NCBI RefSeq assembly: GCF_015644725.1 | Contig: NZ_CP064795.1 | Coordinates: forward strand, 1,114,501 to 1,178,500 | DNA: 64,000 bases | Reading direction: 5' to 3' | Source of the DNA: Salinimonas marina | Lineage (GTDB): Bacteria; Pseudomonadota; Gammaproteobacteria; Enterobacterales; Alteromonadaceae | Part shown: positions 46,437-54,566 of the stretch, piece by piece | Layout of the letters: each line of letters opens with the position of its first letter | Numbering within the stretch: the first letter of the stretch is position 1 | Notes under the pieces: model-generated | The model's database searches: none | What the model was told of the DNA's origin: nothing | What the model saw: the letters and a program-made list of their open reading frames with translations, nothing else | Program-made: the position numbers and the translations under genes

Positions 46437-49400
46437 TTCTCAATTTCTTTGAAAACGTAACCAGTTTCGATATGCCGCCCCAGGATGCCATAAACCATTT
46501 TACGGCAAAGGGGCTGGCCCCAACCTGGAACTGGTACCAAATGCTGGGCCAGCAGCATGATACGGCTTTTACCGTGGCCAAAATGATGGACCTGGACCTG
46601 TTGAACACGGTTAAAGGGCAGCTGGATAAGGTGATTGCCACGGGCGGCACCCTGGACGAATTCAAAGAAAACCTGATCCCGTTTCTGCAGAAAAAGGGGT
46701 GGTGGGGTCAACAGGATATTATCGGGCCTGGCGGGGTGGTGAATACCGTCCAGCTGGGCAGTGCTTCACGGCTTGAAACCATCTTTCGTACCAACCTGCA
46801 AAGCGCCTACGCGGCCGGGCATTGGGACAGCATCATGGCCAACGCAGACGATCAGCCGTATTTGATGTATGACGCGGTGGACGACTACGCGACCAGGGAT
46901 ACACACAAGAAGCTAGACCAGGTGGTTTACCCCATTGGCCACCCATTCTGGGAAACTTACTACCCGCCAAATGATTACAATTGCCGGTGTGGTGTTATCC
47001 AGATGGACGCGGACGAGGTAGCCGCCATGGGCCTGAAAATCGGTAAACACAAAATGGAATATTACCCCTGGGTGAGCCCGCTATCGGGTAAGACGCATTC
47101 GATCCCGGTTGGCGTGGGCCCAGGCTTTAATCATAACTCTGGCAAATCGTACCTGGCGAAACTCAAAGAAACCCAGGCCACGAAGCTGGGGAAAATGGAC
47201 ACCAAGAGCCAGACAGCCGCGAAAAAGGGGATTAAGGCAACCGATGATAAGGCCACAAAGAAAAACGCCACCATGGGCGATATAGGACCAGATGCCCGGG
47301 CCCAGGCAAAAGCCGCCGCCAAAGCCAAAGCCGATGCCTTGCACGAATTAACCATCATTGCCCTGGGACAAGCGACCAAGCAAGCCAGCATTAAAAAAAC
47401 CATCCTGGCCAAGTGGGACAAGAACGGTACCAGTAAGGCGTTGAAGGACAACCCCGAAGAACTGTTGGCCAAAGTGGTGGAAGAAGCCGCCAAGGTTCAG
47501 GCCCAGAAAGAGAAAACCAAGGCGTTGAACGGCTTTAAAACCAAGATCCTGGACGGAAAGCTACCCACCGCCAAGCAACAACAGGTATTTGATTCATTGG
47601 ATGAAGCGGACCAGGGCAAGGTACTGGCCGCCATTGATGCGAAAAAAGCCCAGCTGGCCGAAGATATCGCCGTGCCCGTTGCCCAGGCTATTGATGATAT
47701 TCCGGTACCACCACCCCAGGCACCGATTAAACCCAAAGTGGCCGGCGTGGATACCCAGCTACAGTGGGCCAATATGAAACAGATAGGGGGCCAGAAAGGC
47801 AGCAACCAGGGCGGGCTTTATTACGACCAGGAAACCGGGAAACAGTGGTATATCAAGCGCCCGCCAAGCGATGCCCATGCGCGTAATGAAGTGCTGGCCA
47901 CGCGCCTGTATGAATTGGCCGGCGTAGACGTGCCCAACGTCCAGCTGATGGTTGGCCCTGGTGGTGAATTACGGGTGGCTTCACAGATTATTGAAGACCT
48001 GCAGGAAAGCGGGGCCAAGCTGACCAGCGGCAAGATCCAGAACATTAACGAAGGGTTCGCCGTGGATGCCTGGCTGGCCAACTGGGACGTGGTGGGCCTG
48101 TCCTTTGATAATATGAAAATTGCCGGGAACAAGGCCATACGCCTGGATACGGGCGGGGCGTTATATTACCGGGCTATGGGCGCCAACAAGGGCAGCGCAT
48201 TTGGCCACAAGGTACCGGAGATCGACACGTTACGCGATCCGGGCACCAATCCCCAGGCAGCCAAAGTATTTGCCAGCGTGACCGATAACGACATACGCCA
48301 GGGCGTTGCCCGAATAGATGCCATTACTGATGCCCAGCTGGCCAGTGTTATACGCGACTATGCACCGGCGGACCTGGTGGACGATTTACTGGCCACAATG
48401 CTGGCACGTAAAGCGGACCTGGTAGGGCGATTCCTGCCAGCCAAAGCCGTGACCAAAGAGCAGCTGAAAAGGGCGGAAACGCGATTAAAAGAACGGGTGG
48501 CCAGCGCCGTAACCCGGCTGGACGATGAATTAACCCGTACCGTTAAAGGAATGCAGCGCTATTACGCAGAGAATGGGAATACTTACCGGGCAGTGGATAA
48601 GGAGCGATTCACCGAAGCAAAGGCCACGTATGAAAATCTGATTGCACACCCGGCAATTACCATTCAAACGTATAAAGACCTGGTACAGCATTACGAGCCC
48701 TGGATCCTGCAATTGGAAGCAGCCCTGGCGGAATCTTCGGTAATGTCCGGCGAATGGTTCAAAGGCTGGCAGGGCAGCGCAACGATTCGACAAGATGCTA
48801 TCGAAGACTATGCAGCAACCATGTTTGCCAAAGTGGGCATATCCGAGGAAGATGGATTGGATTTACTGGTGGCCTACGCCGGGCCCCATGAGCGTAACGG
48901 GAATATTCCCAATGCTGGCAGCCACGCCGCGTTTGAACGGTTGCACAAGGCACATAAGCTGGCTATTGCAACCTATACGGGTTCGCATTATTCAGAGGTG
49001 AACAAAGCCCTGTTTAAACGCAAGGTGAATGACCGCCACCAGGGTTACGTTGATTTGTTAAACGAAGCCCTGGAACTGTCCGACAAATATAAGGGCATAT
49101 CGTCCAGGGGATTAAGGTTAGGTGAGGACGACTTTAAGCGGTGGATAGCAGACCATAAACACGCGTTAATCAATAAGCAGCCAGTACGGTACCTGAACTT
49201 TCAAAGCAGCACCAAGGGCGAAAACGCGGCATTTACTGGCAACGTTATCATACAGTTTGAGAGTGAGCGCGGCGTACATGTAAACCCCATCAGCCGCAAT
49301 GCAGGGCGTGAAAATGAGGTGTTATTTCAGGCGGGTAGTTTGTTTTACGTGACTCATATTAAGAAGCAGGGCACCAAGTTGTTAATCAAACTAACCGATG

Positions 49401-49447
49401 CCCCAGCCGATGCCCAGGTACCAGAACAATTTGAATTTAGCGAATAG
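46433..49447 (+). CDS. MuF head protein with kinase-like and ADP-ribosyltransferase domains
   Basis: A 1004-aa fusion. Residues 1-230 are the Mu gpF-like head morphogenesis domain (GPGGVVNTVQLGSASRLETIFRT; YNCRCG with Cys184/186). Residues 230-435 are Lys/Ala-rich and helical. Residues 440-670 look like a protein/lipid-kinase-like domain of HipA or actin-fragmin-kinase type: GGQKGSNQGG, Lys475 (YIKRP), Glu486, Asp552 and Asn560 (NWDVVGLSFDN), Asp572 (RLDTGG). Residues 675-830 are helical. Residues 835-990 fit an R-S-ExE ADP-ribosyltransferase: Arg892 (SSRGLR), FQSST at 923-927, and E960-N-E962. Ordinary MuF proteins are about 250-450 aa. The ART assignment is more secure than the kinase. It is probably injected with the genome, which is inference. 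Confidence 0.85.
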   Translation: MILNFFENVTSFDMPPQDAINHFTAKGLAPTWNWYQMLGQQHDTAFTVAKMMDLDLLNTVKGQLDKVIATGGTLDEFKENLIPFLQKKGWWGQQDIIGPGGVVNTVQLGSASRLETIFRTNLQSAYAAGHWDSIMANADDQPYLMYDAVDDYATRDTHKKLDQVVYPIGHPFWETYYPPNDYNCRCGVIQMDADEVAAMGLKIGKHKMEYYPWVSPLSGKTHSIPVGVGPGFNHNSGKSYLAKLKETQATKLGKMDTKSQTAAKKGIKATDDKATKKNATMGDIGPDARAQAKAAAKAKADALHELTIIALGQATKQASIKKTILAKWDKNGTSKALKDNPEELLAKVVEEAAKVQAQKEKTKALNGFKTKILDGKLPTAKQQQVFDSLDEADQGKVLAAIDAKKAQLAEDIAVPVAQAIDDIPVPPPQAPIKPKVAGVDTQLQWANMKQIGGQKGSNQGGLYYDQETGKQWYIKRPPSDAHARNEVLATRLYELAGVDVPNVQLMVGPGGELRVASQIIEDLQESGAKLTSGKIQNINEGFAVDAWLANWDVVGLSFDNMKIAGNKAIRLDTGGALYYRAMGANKGSAFGHKVPEIDTLRDPGTNPQAAKVFASVTDNDIRQGVARIDAITDAQLASVIRDYAPADLVDDLLATMLARKADLVGRFLPAKAVTKEQLKRAETRLKERVASAVTRLDDELTRTVKGMQRYYAENGNTYRAVDKERFTEAKATYENLIAHPAITIQTYKDLVQHYEPWILQLEAALAESSVMSGEWFKGWQGSATIRQDAIEDYAATMFAKVGISEEDGLDLLVAYAGPHERNGNIPNAGSHAAFERLHKAHKLAIATYTGSHYSEVNKALFKRKVNDRHQGYVDLLNEALELSDKYKGISSRGLRLGEDDFKRWIADHKHALINKQPVRYLNFQSSTKGENAAFTGNVIIQFESERGVHVNPISRNAGRENEVLFQAGSLFYVTHIKKQGTKLLIKLTDAPADAQVPEQFEFSE

Positions 49448-49455
49448 GGGGAATG

Positions 49456-49692
49456 ATGGAAGATTTTAATATAACAATCCTGGACCAGAGTCCGGAAGTG
49501 ATAGAGCAGTTTTTAAAGGAAACAGGCAAGACCCGCGAAGAAGTGGAACAGATGGTGGCCCGGTCAGAGGAAAGCTGGGAACGCACCAAGGGGGAGCCAT
49601 TGAAAGGCACCAACCCGGACCTGGAAGATAAATTTACCTTTGTACCGGCTTACGATGTAGTGAAGCCAAAGGACAAGCCGCGCCGGGGTTAA
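49456..49692 (+). CDS. Small acidic protein, candidate immunity partner
   Basis: The 78-79-aa product (ATG at 49453 or 49456) is acidic in its first half (DQSPEVIEQFLKETGKTREEVEQM) with a basic tail, and has no recognised family. It starts 5 nt after the MuF-ART stop, with GGGGG as ribosome site, so it is co-translated with it. That location is where an antidote or a specific chaperone of the ART domain would be expected, but sequence alone does not show function. Confidence 0.6.
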   Translation: MEDFNITILDQSPEVIEQFLKETGKTREEVEQMVARSEESWERTKGEPLKGTNPDLEDKFTFVPAYDVVKPKDKPRRG

Positions 49693-50138
49693 TCCCGGCG
49701 TTGTTCGCTTTTTAATTTTTCTAGAAATTGCTCTTCGAAAGTATTCATAGCCCAACCAGCCCATGCCCCGACGACAAGGAAGACAACTCCTGCAGCGACC
49801 GAAAAATGCAGTATTAAAAACTCAAACCCTAGCACAAAAGCAATAGGCCCCGAGACAACAAAACCAATCCAGCTATATCTTGTAAAAACTTGACGAGCCG
49901 CAGAGTCGGTTTCTTCTCTGACTTTGATATTCAACAGTGTGAGTAATGCGGCTGTAGAAAGCGCTAGGCTCATAGCCATACAAATTGTCGCAAAGTGTAA
50001 AAAATCGGACTCTTTCAGTTGCTCGAAGCCGCTAAATAAGGCAAGAAAGTAAGCAAAGCTAGCACCTGTTACGGCCGTTAAAATCGCTTCTTTCCATTTC
50101 ATGAACCCGCTATCACTAAATCGTATTTTGTCACTCAC
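49689..50138 (-). CDS. Four-helix membrane protein (moron)
   Basis: The 149-aa product has four membrane helices (around 15-38, 48-68, 90-112, 118-137) with short loops and a charged C-terminus. It is on the minus strand inside an otherwise rightward late operon and is AT-richer than its neighbours. A bidirectional terminator lies upstream at 50195. This is typical of a moron expressed in the lysogen, perhaps for superinfection exclusion; the family is unknown. It overlaps the end of the 79-aa gene by 4 nt, tail to tail. Confidence 0.65.
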   Translation of the reverse strand: MSDKIRFSDSGFMKWKEAILTAVTGASFAYFLALFSGFEQLKESDFLHFATICMAMSLALSTAALLTLLNIKVREETDSAARQVFTRYSWIGFVVSGPIAFVLGFEFLILHFSVAAGVVFLVVGAWAGWAMNTFEEQFLEKLKSEQRRD

Positions 50139-50193
50139 GCTAAAATCCTTTTAATTCAGTATCTAGCGCCAAGCTTACCCCAGTTTTAGACAA

Positions 50194-50225
50194 TAAAAAA
50201 CCCGCCTAAGTTGGGCGGGCTTTTG
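50194..50225. terminator. Bidirectional terminator upstream of moron
   Basis: CCCGCC and GGCGGG form a stem with a 7-nt loop, flanked by an A run and TTTT. It isolates the minus-strand moron from the rightward operon starting at 50431. Late rightward transcription would need to pass it. Confidence 0.85.
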
Positions 50226-50340
50226 CTATGTGGAAGTTCTGGGAGGAACACCGCAAGTATCGTTACCCGCCCGAATGAATGCAATACCCCCCAACACTAA
50301 TATTTTGTTTTCCTTGTTCGCCAAGTACATATGAAGTAGT

Positions 50341-50392
50341 TTCGTAAAGCGAACAAATAACGCTTGACGGTTAGCGCAACGCGTATGATTAT
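50341..50392 (+). promoter_or_regulatory. Rightward promoter with operator upstream of 50431 gene block
   Basis: TTGACG at 50364-50369 and GATTAT at 50387-50392 are 17 nt apart. Immediately upstream, TTCGTAAAGCGAAC (50341-50354) matches the operator in the leftward promoter at 37039 in 12 of 14 positions. This suggests common control of the two blocks. Confidence 0.5.
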
Positions 50393-50430
50393 GTTAGCTC
50401 AACACGAACGAAGCCAACTAGGAAATAAAC

Positions 50431-50865
50431 ATGCAAGCCAGAACCAAAATGTTTTTCCCACTTACCTGGGGCCAAACCAAAACCGTTCTAGTCCCCGCAT
50501 TAGGCGGCGATGAGGACACCATCCGAATGGTTGAACGGTTATCGTATTTTTTCAAAGTTCAGCTTTTCAGTCAGTACGCCGGGGCGCCCGCGTTTTGGTG
50601 CCAAGCCCATAACGGCGCAGTCATGCACGCTATGGGACAGCCAGAACGGTTTGAAGCAGAGTTATTGCCGATTAAATGGTTCAGCGGCACCGCCCTGGTA
50701 TCTGTAGAAGCGTTAAACCTAATTGCCAATTACCGGACCATGTATTACCTGGCCAGACAAAGCCGTGGGGAAGAAGCCCGCGCATTGTTGCACAACGCCA
50801 CCCTGTTGGTGGAGATTATCGACAACCACCCAGAGCGGGCCGAAATTCATTTGTTTTTAGGGTAA
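50431..50865 (+). CDS. Hypothetical phage protein
   Basis: The 144-aa product has no recognised family. It looks globular, with a beta-rich start (MFFPLTWGQTKTVLVPALGG) and a helical C-terminal half (LNLIANYRTMYYLARQSRGEEARALLHNATLLVEII). A ribosome site is present (CTAGGAAAT) and a promoter/operator lies upstream. It is the first gene of a block of small genes ending with SSB that interrupts the head genes. Confidence 0.65.
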   Translation: MQARTKMFFPLTWGQTKTVLVPALGGDEDTIRMVERLSYFFKVQLFSQYAGAPAFWCQAHNGAVMHAMGQPERFEAELLPIKWFSGTALVSVEALNLIANYRTMYYLARQSRGEEARALLHNATLLVEIIDNHPERAEIHLFLG

Positions 50866-50870
50866 TCGCC

Positions 50871-51026
50871 ATGGCCAGAAGTGGTCCAGAACGGTTTCAG
50901 GATCATCTGGAACGACAGCGCGAACGGGGCCTGGTCCGGGCCTCGTTCTTTATCCCCCAGGGGACACGGACACAAGTACAGAATTTTATTAACCAATTGA
51001 AGAAAAGACAGGACACGCCGCAATGA
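50871..51026 (+). CDS. Small basic hypothetical protein
   Basis: The 51-aa product (MARSGPERFQDHLERQRERG) is strongly basic and helical. It is short, but its start follows the preceding stop by 5 nt and its TGA overlaps the next ATG (ATGA), so it fits a coupled operon. Confidence 0.55.
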   Translation: MARSGPERFQDHLERQRERGLVRASFFIPQGTRTQVQNFINQLKKRQDTPQ

Positions 51027-51345
51027 TGACAGGACAACAAGCAAAGCATTTTCTAGGGATGATTTCGCTGATTTCAGTATTAGAAAAGGCAGACGTTGAT
51101 TACATGCTAACCACGGTTGCCGATGGTTCCCGCGTGATTGTAGTGGGCCAAAAAGCGGACAGCAAGAGCCCCCGGATGGAATCATTACCGTTACTAAAAA
51201 CGGGATCATCAGCGAGGGCAACGATATGGTTAGAAAGATCTCAGAACAGCTAACACAGACGATTGACCACCACCTGAACAGCATCGGAAGCGGTGCCCAG
51301 GTAGAAACAAACGTTTACAACATGCCGCGCAAAGTCGCGCACTAA
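51023..51345 (+). pseudogene. Hypothetical phage protein, split by one-base deletion
   Basis: The first frame reads MMTGQQAKHFLGMISLISVL to QKADSKSP. At the C run 51169-51173 one extra base continues as PDGIITVTKNGIISEGNDMVRK through to VAH at 51345, a 107-aa product. Without it the frame ends at 51253 in unrelated sequence. There is no recognised domain. A separate 39-aa gene starting at ATG 51226 is possible, but the joined reading looks more natural and has the same signature as other breaks in this window. Confidence 0.55.
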
Positions 51346-51355
51346 GGGGAATGCT

Positions 51356-51811
51356 ATGTGGATTTTTACAAGTAAAGGAATGGTTTCTTGCGTACGACAC
51401 AACAAAAAGCCCAGCACCATTTTGGTACGCGCCCGGCAGAAAGACCATATTCTGGAATTTATCGGGGTGAATAACGAACATGCTTATTTCTTCCTGGACC
51501 GATGCGATTATAACCACCGCGCAGAAATCCATGAAATTGAATTCAAACGCCTGGTGTTACTGCAGATAGACCGGATCCAATACCCGGACTTTAAAGGCAG
51601 CATCCCCAAAGACCCCAGCTTTAACGGGTACCGCCTAGCATGTGGGGAAGTGTGGCAAACCATGAATGATTTTAAATTCGGCTATTACGAGCCATCCGCC
51701 AGAATTTACAGCGAGGATTACCCGCCGGCAAAAATCGACAATCAATTACCACCGGTAAGCCAGAACTTTACGGATTGGTACGCGGACGAAATCGGGGTGG
51801 AAAATGCTTAA
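51356..51811 (+). CDS. Hypothetical phage protein
   Basis: The 151-aa product has no recognised family. It is rich in aromatic and charged residues, with a beta-type first half (MWIFTSKGMVSCVRHN..., ILVRARQKDHILEFIG) and a C-terminal acidic stretch (NFTDWYADEIGVENA). GGGG precedes the start by 7 nt and the 3' end overlaps the next gene by 8 nt. Confidence 0.6.
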   Translation: MWIFTSKGMVSCVRHNKKPSTILVRARQKDHILEFIGVNNEHAYFFLDRCDYNHRAEIHEIEFKRLVLLQIDRIQYPDFKGSIPKDPSFNGYRLACGEVWQTMNDFKFGYYEPSARIYSEDYPPAKIDNQLPPVSQNFTDWYADEIGVENA

Positions 51812-52007
51812 TAAGTTCTGGCTGTTAACGGTACAAACCGGACCGCTGAAATTTAACGTGAAATTCAAAGGGAAGTCCCCGGCGTCCTACCTGGCAGACA
51901 TAAACAGCCGGGGCCAAAAGGTGGTGTTAACGCACACCCTGGAAGTGGGGAAAAACGAATACGACAAGCTGATGGCATGTGCCGCAGTTAAAGACGGGAA
52001 CCTTTAA
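51804..52007 (+). CDS. Small hypothetical phage protein
   Basis: The 67-aa product is small, basic and probably beta-sheet (WLLTVQTGPLKFNVKFKGKS) with a helix at the end. It overlaps the upstream gene by 8 nt and precedes ssb by 27 nt, consistent with a member of the same operon. No family is recognised. Confidence 0.6.
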   Translation: MLNKFWLLTVQTGPLKFNVKFKGKSPASYLADINSRGQKVVLTHTLEVGKNEYDKLMACAAVKDGNL

Positions 52008-52034
52008 CGGTTCCCATTACCAAGGAATAAATAC

Positions 52035-52523
52035 ATGGCGTCACGCGGCGTTAATAAAGTGATTTTGGTGGGTAATCTGGGTACGGATCCAGAGGTGCGA
52101 TACATGCCTAATGGCAATGCCGTGGCCAACCTTTCCCTGGCTACAAGCGAAAGCTGGAAAGACCAACAGGGCCAGGTCCAGGAGCGTACCGAATGGCACC
52201 GCCTGGTAATGTACAAACGCCTGGCAGAAGTGGCCGGCGAATACCTGGCGAAAGGTTCGCAAATTTACGTAGAGGGCAAATTGCAGACCCGTAAATGGCA
52301 GGACCAGCAAGGCCAGGAACGTTACAGCACGGAAATCGTGGTGGATACCATGCAAATGTTAGGCGGCAAAGGCGAGGGTAGCGGTAATGGCACACCACGC
52401 CCCAGCAACCCGGATGCACGACAACAGCAAACCGGGGTACCGCAAAGCCGGTTGAATCAGCGCCAGCCCGCGCCACCAATGGCCGAACCTGATTTTGATT
52501 TTGATGAAGATTTGCCCTTTTAA
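52035..52523 (+). CDS. ssb: Single-stranded DNA-binding protein
   Basis: The 162-aa product is a bacterial-type SSB: an OB-fold (residues 1-112, [57 protein letters not shown]), a Gly/Gln/Pro linker, and the acidic tail [10 protein letters not shown] that recruits partner proteins. A phage-encoded SSB would support replication and RecE/RecT recombination. It is unusual to find it between head genes, far from the replication block at 39-41 kb. Confidence 0.96.
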   Translation: MASRGVNKVILVGNLGTDPEVRYMPNGNAVANLSLATSESWKDQQGQVQERTEWHRLVMYKRLAEVAGEYLAKGSQIYVEGKLQTRKWQDQQGQERYSTEIVVDTMQMLGGKGEGSGNGTPRPSNPDARQQQTGVPQSRLNQRQPAPPMAEPDFDFDEDLPF

Positions 52524-52564
52524 CTGATACAACCAGACATAGGAACCATTAGAGGTACCCCGGA

Positions 52565-52858
52565 ATGAAAACAGCAAAACCAACAACCAATATTACTGAA
52601 ATCGCCGCCCAGATGATGCTTGAGTCTGGCAGATTTTGGACCACCAACGAGCTGGCCGAAGCGTTGAAAATAAACAAAGTAAAGGCGTCTGGAACATTAC
52701 GCAATATTCGCTACGGGGCCAAATACCGCTACGAATACCGCGAATGCTCAAGCACAATGAAAGTAATTTCAATTGGCGGGACCGATACCAAACAGGATTG
52801 TTTGTGGTCCCTTGCCCTGGGCATCAAAACGCCGGGTGCATTCTTCAACCGCGTATAG
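52565..52858 (+). CDS. Small winged-helix-like phage protein
   Basis: The 97-aa product contains MLESGRFWTTNELAEALKINKVKASGTLRNIRYGAKYRYE, a probable winged helix (recognition helix about 38-50) followed by strands. It may be a DNA-binding regulator. It is followed by a GCCGCCC/GGGCGG hairpin (about 52878-52898) with a loose T run that may end the transcript of the small-gene block. Confidence 0.65.
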   Translation: MKTAKPTTNITEIAAQMMLESGRFWTTNELAEALKINKVKASGTLRNIRYGAKYRYEYRECSSTMKVISIGGTDTKQDCLWSLALGIKTPGAFFNRV

Positions 52859-52877
52859 CCCCCAAATTACAGCCGGA

Positions 52878-52908
52878 GCCGCCCACCATGGGCGGTTCTT
52901 TGTTTTAC
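52878..52908 (+). terminator. Possible terminator after small-gene block
   Basis: AGCCGCCC and GGGCGGTT pair around an ACCAT loop, followed by CTTTGTTTT. The T run is interrupted, so activity is uncertain; the location just after the winged-helix gene fits. Confidence 0.55.
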
Positions 52909-53035
52909 CCACACCAACACACCCCCGACACCGCAAAGTCGCACCACGGCCCCCTATAGCTTTTTTCACGGGTAATCAAAGTATTTGCGTTGCTGTAAAA
53001 CATGCGAAAACCAGGCAGAACATTAAAGCCACCGC

Positions 53036-54183
53036 ATGAAAAGAATTAACATTTTCAAAATGGGGACGCACACCAGCGCATCAGGGCACGAACACTCCTT
53101 TACTGAGAATGACCTTGCAAATGCCGCCGAGGTGTACGACCCCGCCCTACACGAAGCCCCCTGGTAATTGGCCACCCTAAAGACAATGCCCCCGCGTTTG
53201 GTTGGGTGAAATCTTTAGACGTGGTTAACGGCCATGTGGACGCGGTACCCCACCAGGTAAACGCTGACTTTGCCGAAATGGTCAAAGACGGAGCTTTCAA
53301 GAAAGTATCGGCCAGCTGGTACATGCCAGACCACCCAGGAAACCCCAAGCCTGGTGCAATGTATTTGCGCCACGTAGGTTTCCTGGGCGCACAACCGCCA
53401 GCCATTAAAGGGTTGCGCGGTGCCGAGTTTGCCGAAGATGAAGATCACGACAGCCTGATCGTGAACTTTGAAGAAAGCCTGGCGGATGCAATCACCCTGG
53501 ACGGGATCGGCGGCGTGTTTAAGCGCTTGCGTGAATTCCTAATTGATAAGTTCAGCCGTGAAGAAGCAGACGCCGTGGTACCGGATTACGTGATCCAGGA
53601 TCTACAAGACGCCGCCAAACACAAGGCGGTAAACGCCGAACCATTCTTACCCCACAACTACAACGAAAACCAAACAGGTGAGCCAATGACACTTGAAGAA
53701 CTACAGGCCCAGGTTGCCCAGCTGCAAGCAGACAACGCAACTTTAACCGCAACCAATGCCCAGCTGACAACTGACAACGCCAATTTTGCAGAGCAGAAAA
53801 AAGCGATTCGCACCCAGGCAATTGAAGCCGGCCTAGATAAATTGATTGCAGACGGAAAGCTGGCCAGCGGCAACAAAGCCCAGGCCCTGGCATTTTGCGA
53901 AGCGATGGAAGCCGGCGCACAAATGTTTGAATTTGGCGAAGGTGACGAGAAAACCCAGGCCACTGGCGCCGATGCCCTGATCACCTTTTTGGGTACCCAG
54001 TCCGCGGTTGATTTCAAAGAGCAATCCGCCGGCGAACGTATCCCAGCCAAACCATTCACCGCGCAAGAGCTGGCAGCCAAGGCCCTTGAATTTCAGGAAG
54101 CAGAGAAAGCACAGGGCCGGGTAATTCACATTTCCCAGGCGGTGAATGCTGTCCAAAAACAACAACTAGAACAAGCGGAGTAA
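53036..54183 (+). pseudogene. Mu I-like head maturation protease/scaffold, split by one-base deletion
   Basis: The first frame from ATG 53036 gives MKRINIFKMGTHTSASG to ALHEAP; at the C run 53157-53161 one extra base joins it to LVIGHPKDNAPAFGWVKSL and on to 54183, a 382-aa product. The front half resembles Mu protein I (prohead protease): HVGFLGAQPPAIKGL and HPGNPKPGAMYLRH. The second half (about 215-380) is a coiled-coil scaffold (LEELQAQVAQLQADNATL, with repeated TxNAQLTTDN). It lies right before the decoration and capsid genes. Likely an undercall. Confidence 0.85.
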
Positions 54184-54190
54184 TCCATTA

Positions 54191-54550
54191 ATGAGCAATG
54201 CAGGACTGGTAAAAACCTTTATCGCCGCAACCGCAATCCCACGCTTTACCGTGGTTTGCACGTCCGCGGGTGATAACCAAGTGGAAATGGCCAACGCCGT
54301 TACCGATCCACTAATTGGCGTTTCAGTAGAACCAGCAGACGTTCCGGTGGGCGCCCGTGTTGATGTGGCTTTCAGCGGTATTGTGGAAGTTAAAGCCGGT
54401 GCAGCTATCGCCAAAATGGCATGGCTAACAGTGAATGCCCAGGGCGAGGTTGTTACCTCTGGCGTCGAATCTGACGAGCGGATCGGACGGGCGTTGCAAG
54501 CGGCAAATGCCGCGGGCGATATCATCGAAATTGAAATCATCAAACAATAA
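54191..54550 (+). CDS. DUF2190-like head decoration protein
   Basis: The 119-aa product is beta-rich and ends in VTSGVESDERIGRALQAANAAGDIIEIEII, the pattern of DUF2190/decoration proteins with an AGDIIEV-type terminus. Such proteins stabilise the capsid surface. It sits between the protease/scaffold and the major capsid gene, in the common order. Confidence 0.8.
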   Translation: MSNAGLVKTFIAATAIPRFTVVCTSAGDNQVEMANAVTDPLIGVSVEPADVPVGARVDVAFSGIVEVKAGAAIAKMAWLTVNAQGEVVTSGVESDERIGRALQAANAAGDIIEIEIIKQ

Positions 54551-54566
54551 TAAGAAGGTTAAGTAA

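Noticed and set aside
46433..49447. A missed gene boundary producing an artificial fusion of MuF with a toxin
   Set aside because: The frame is uninterrupted for 1004 codons with even codon usage and no internal ribosome site at domain borders; a real fusion is more likely.
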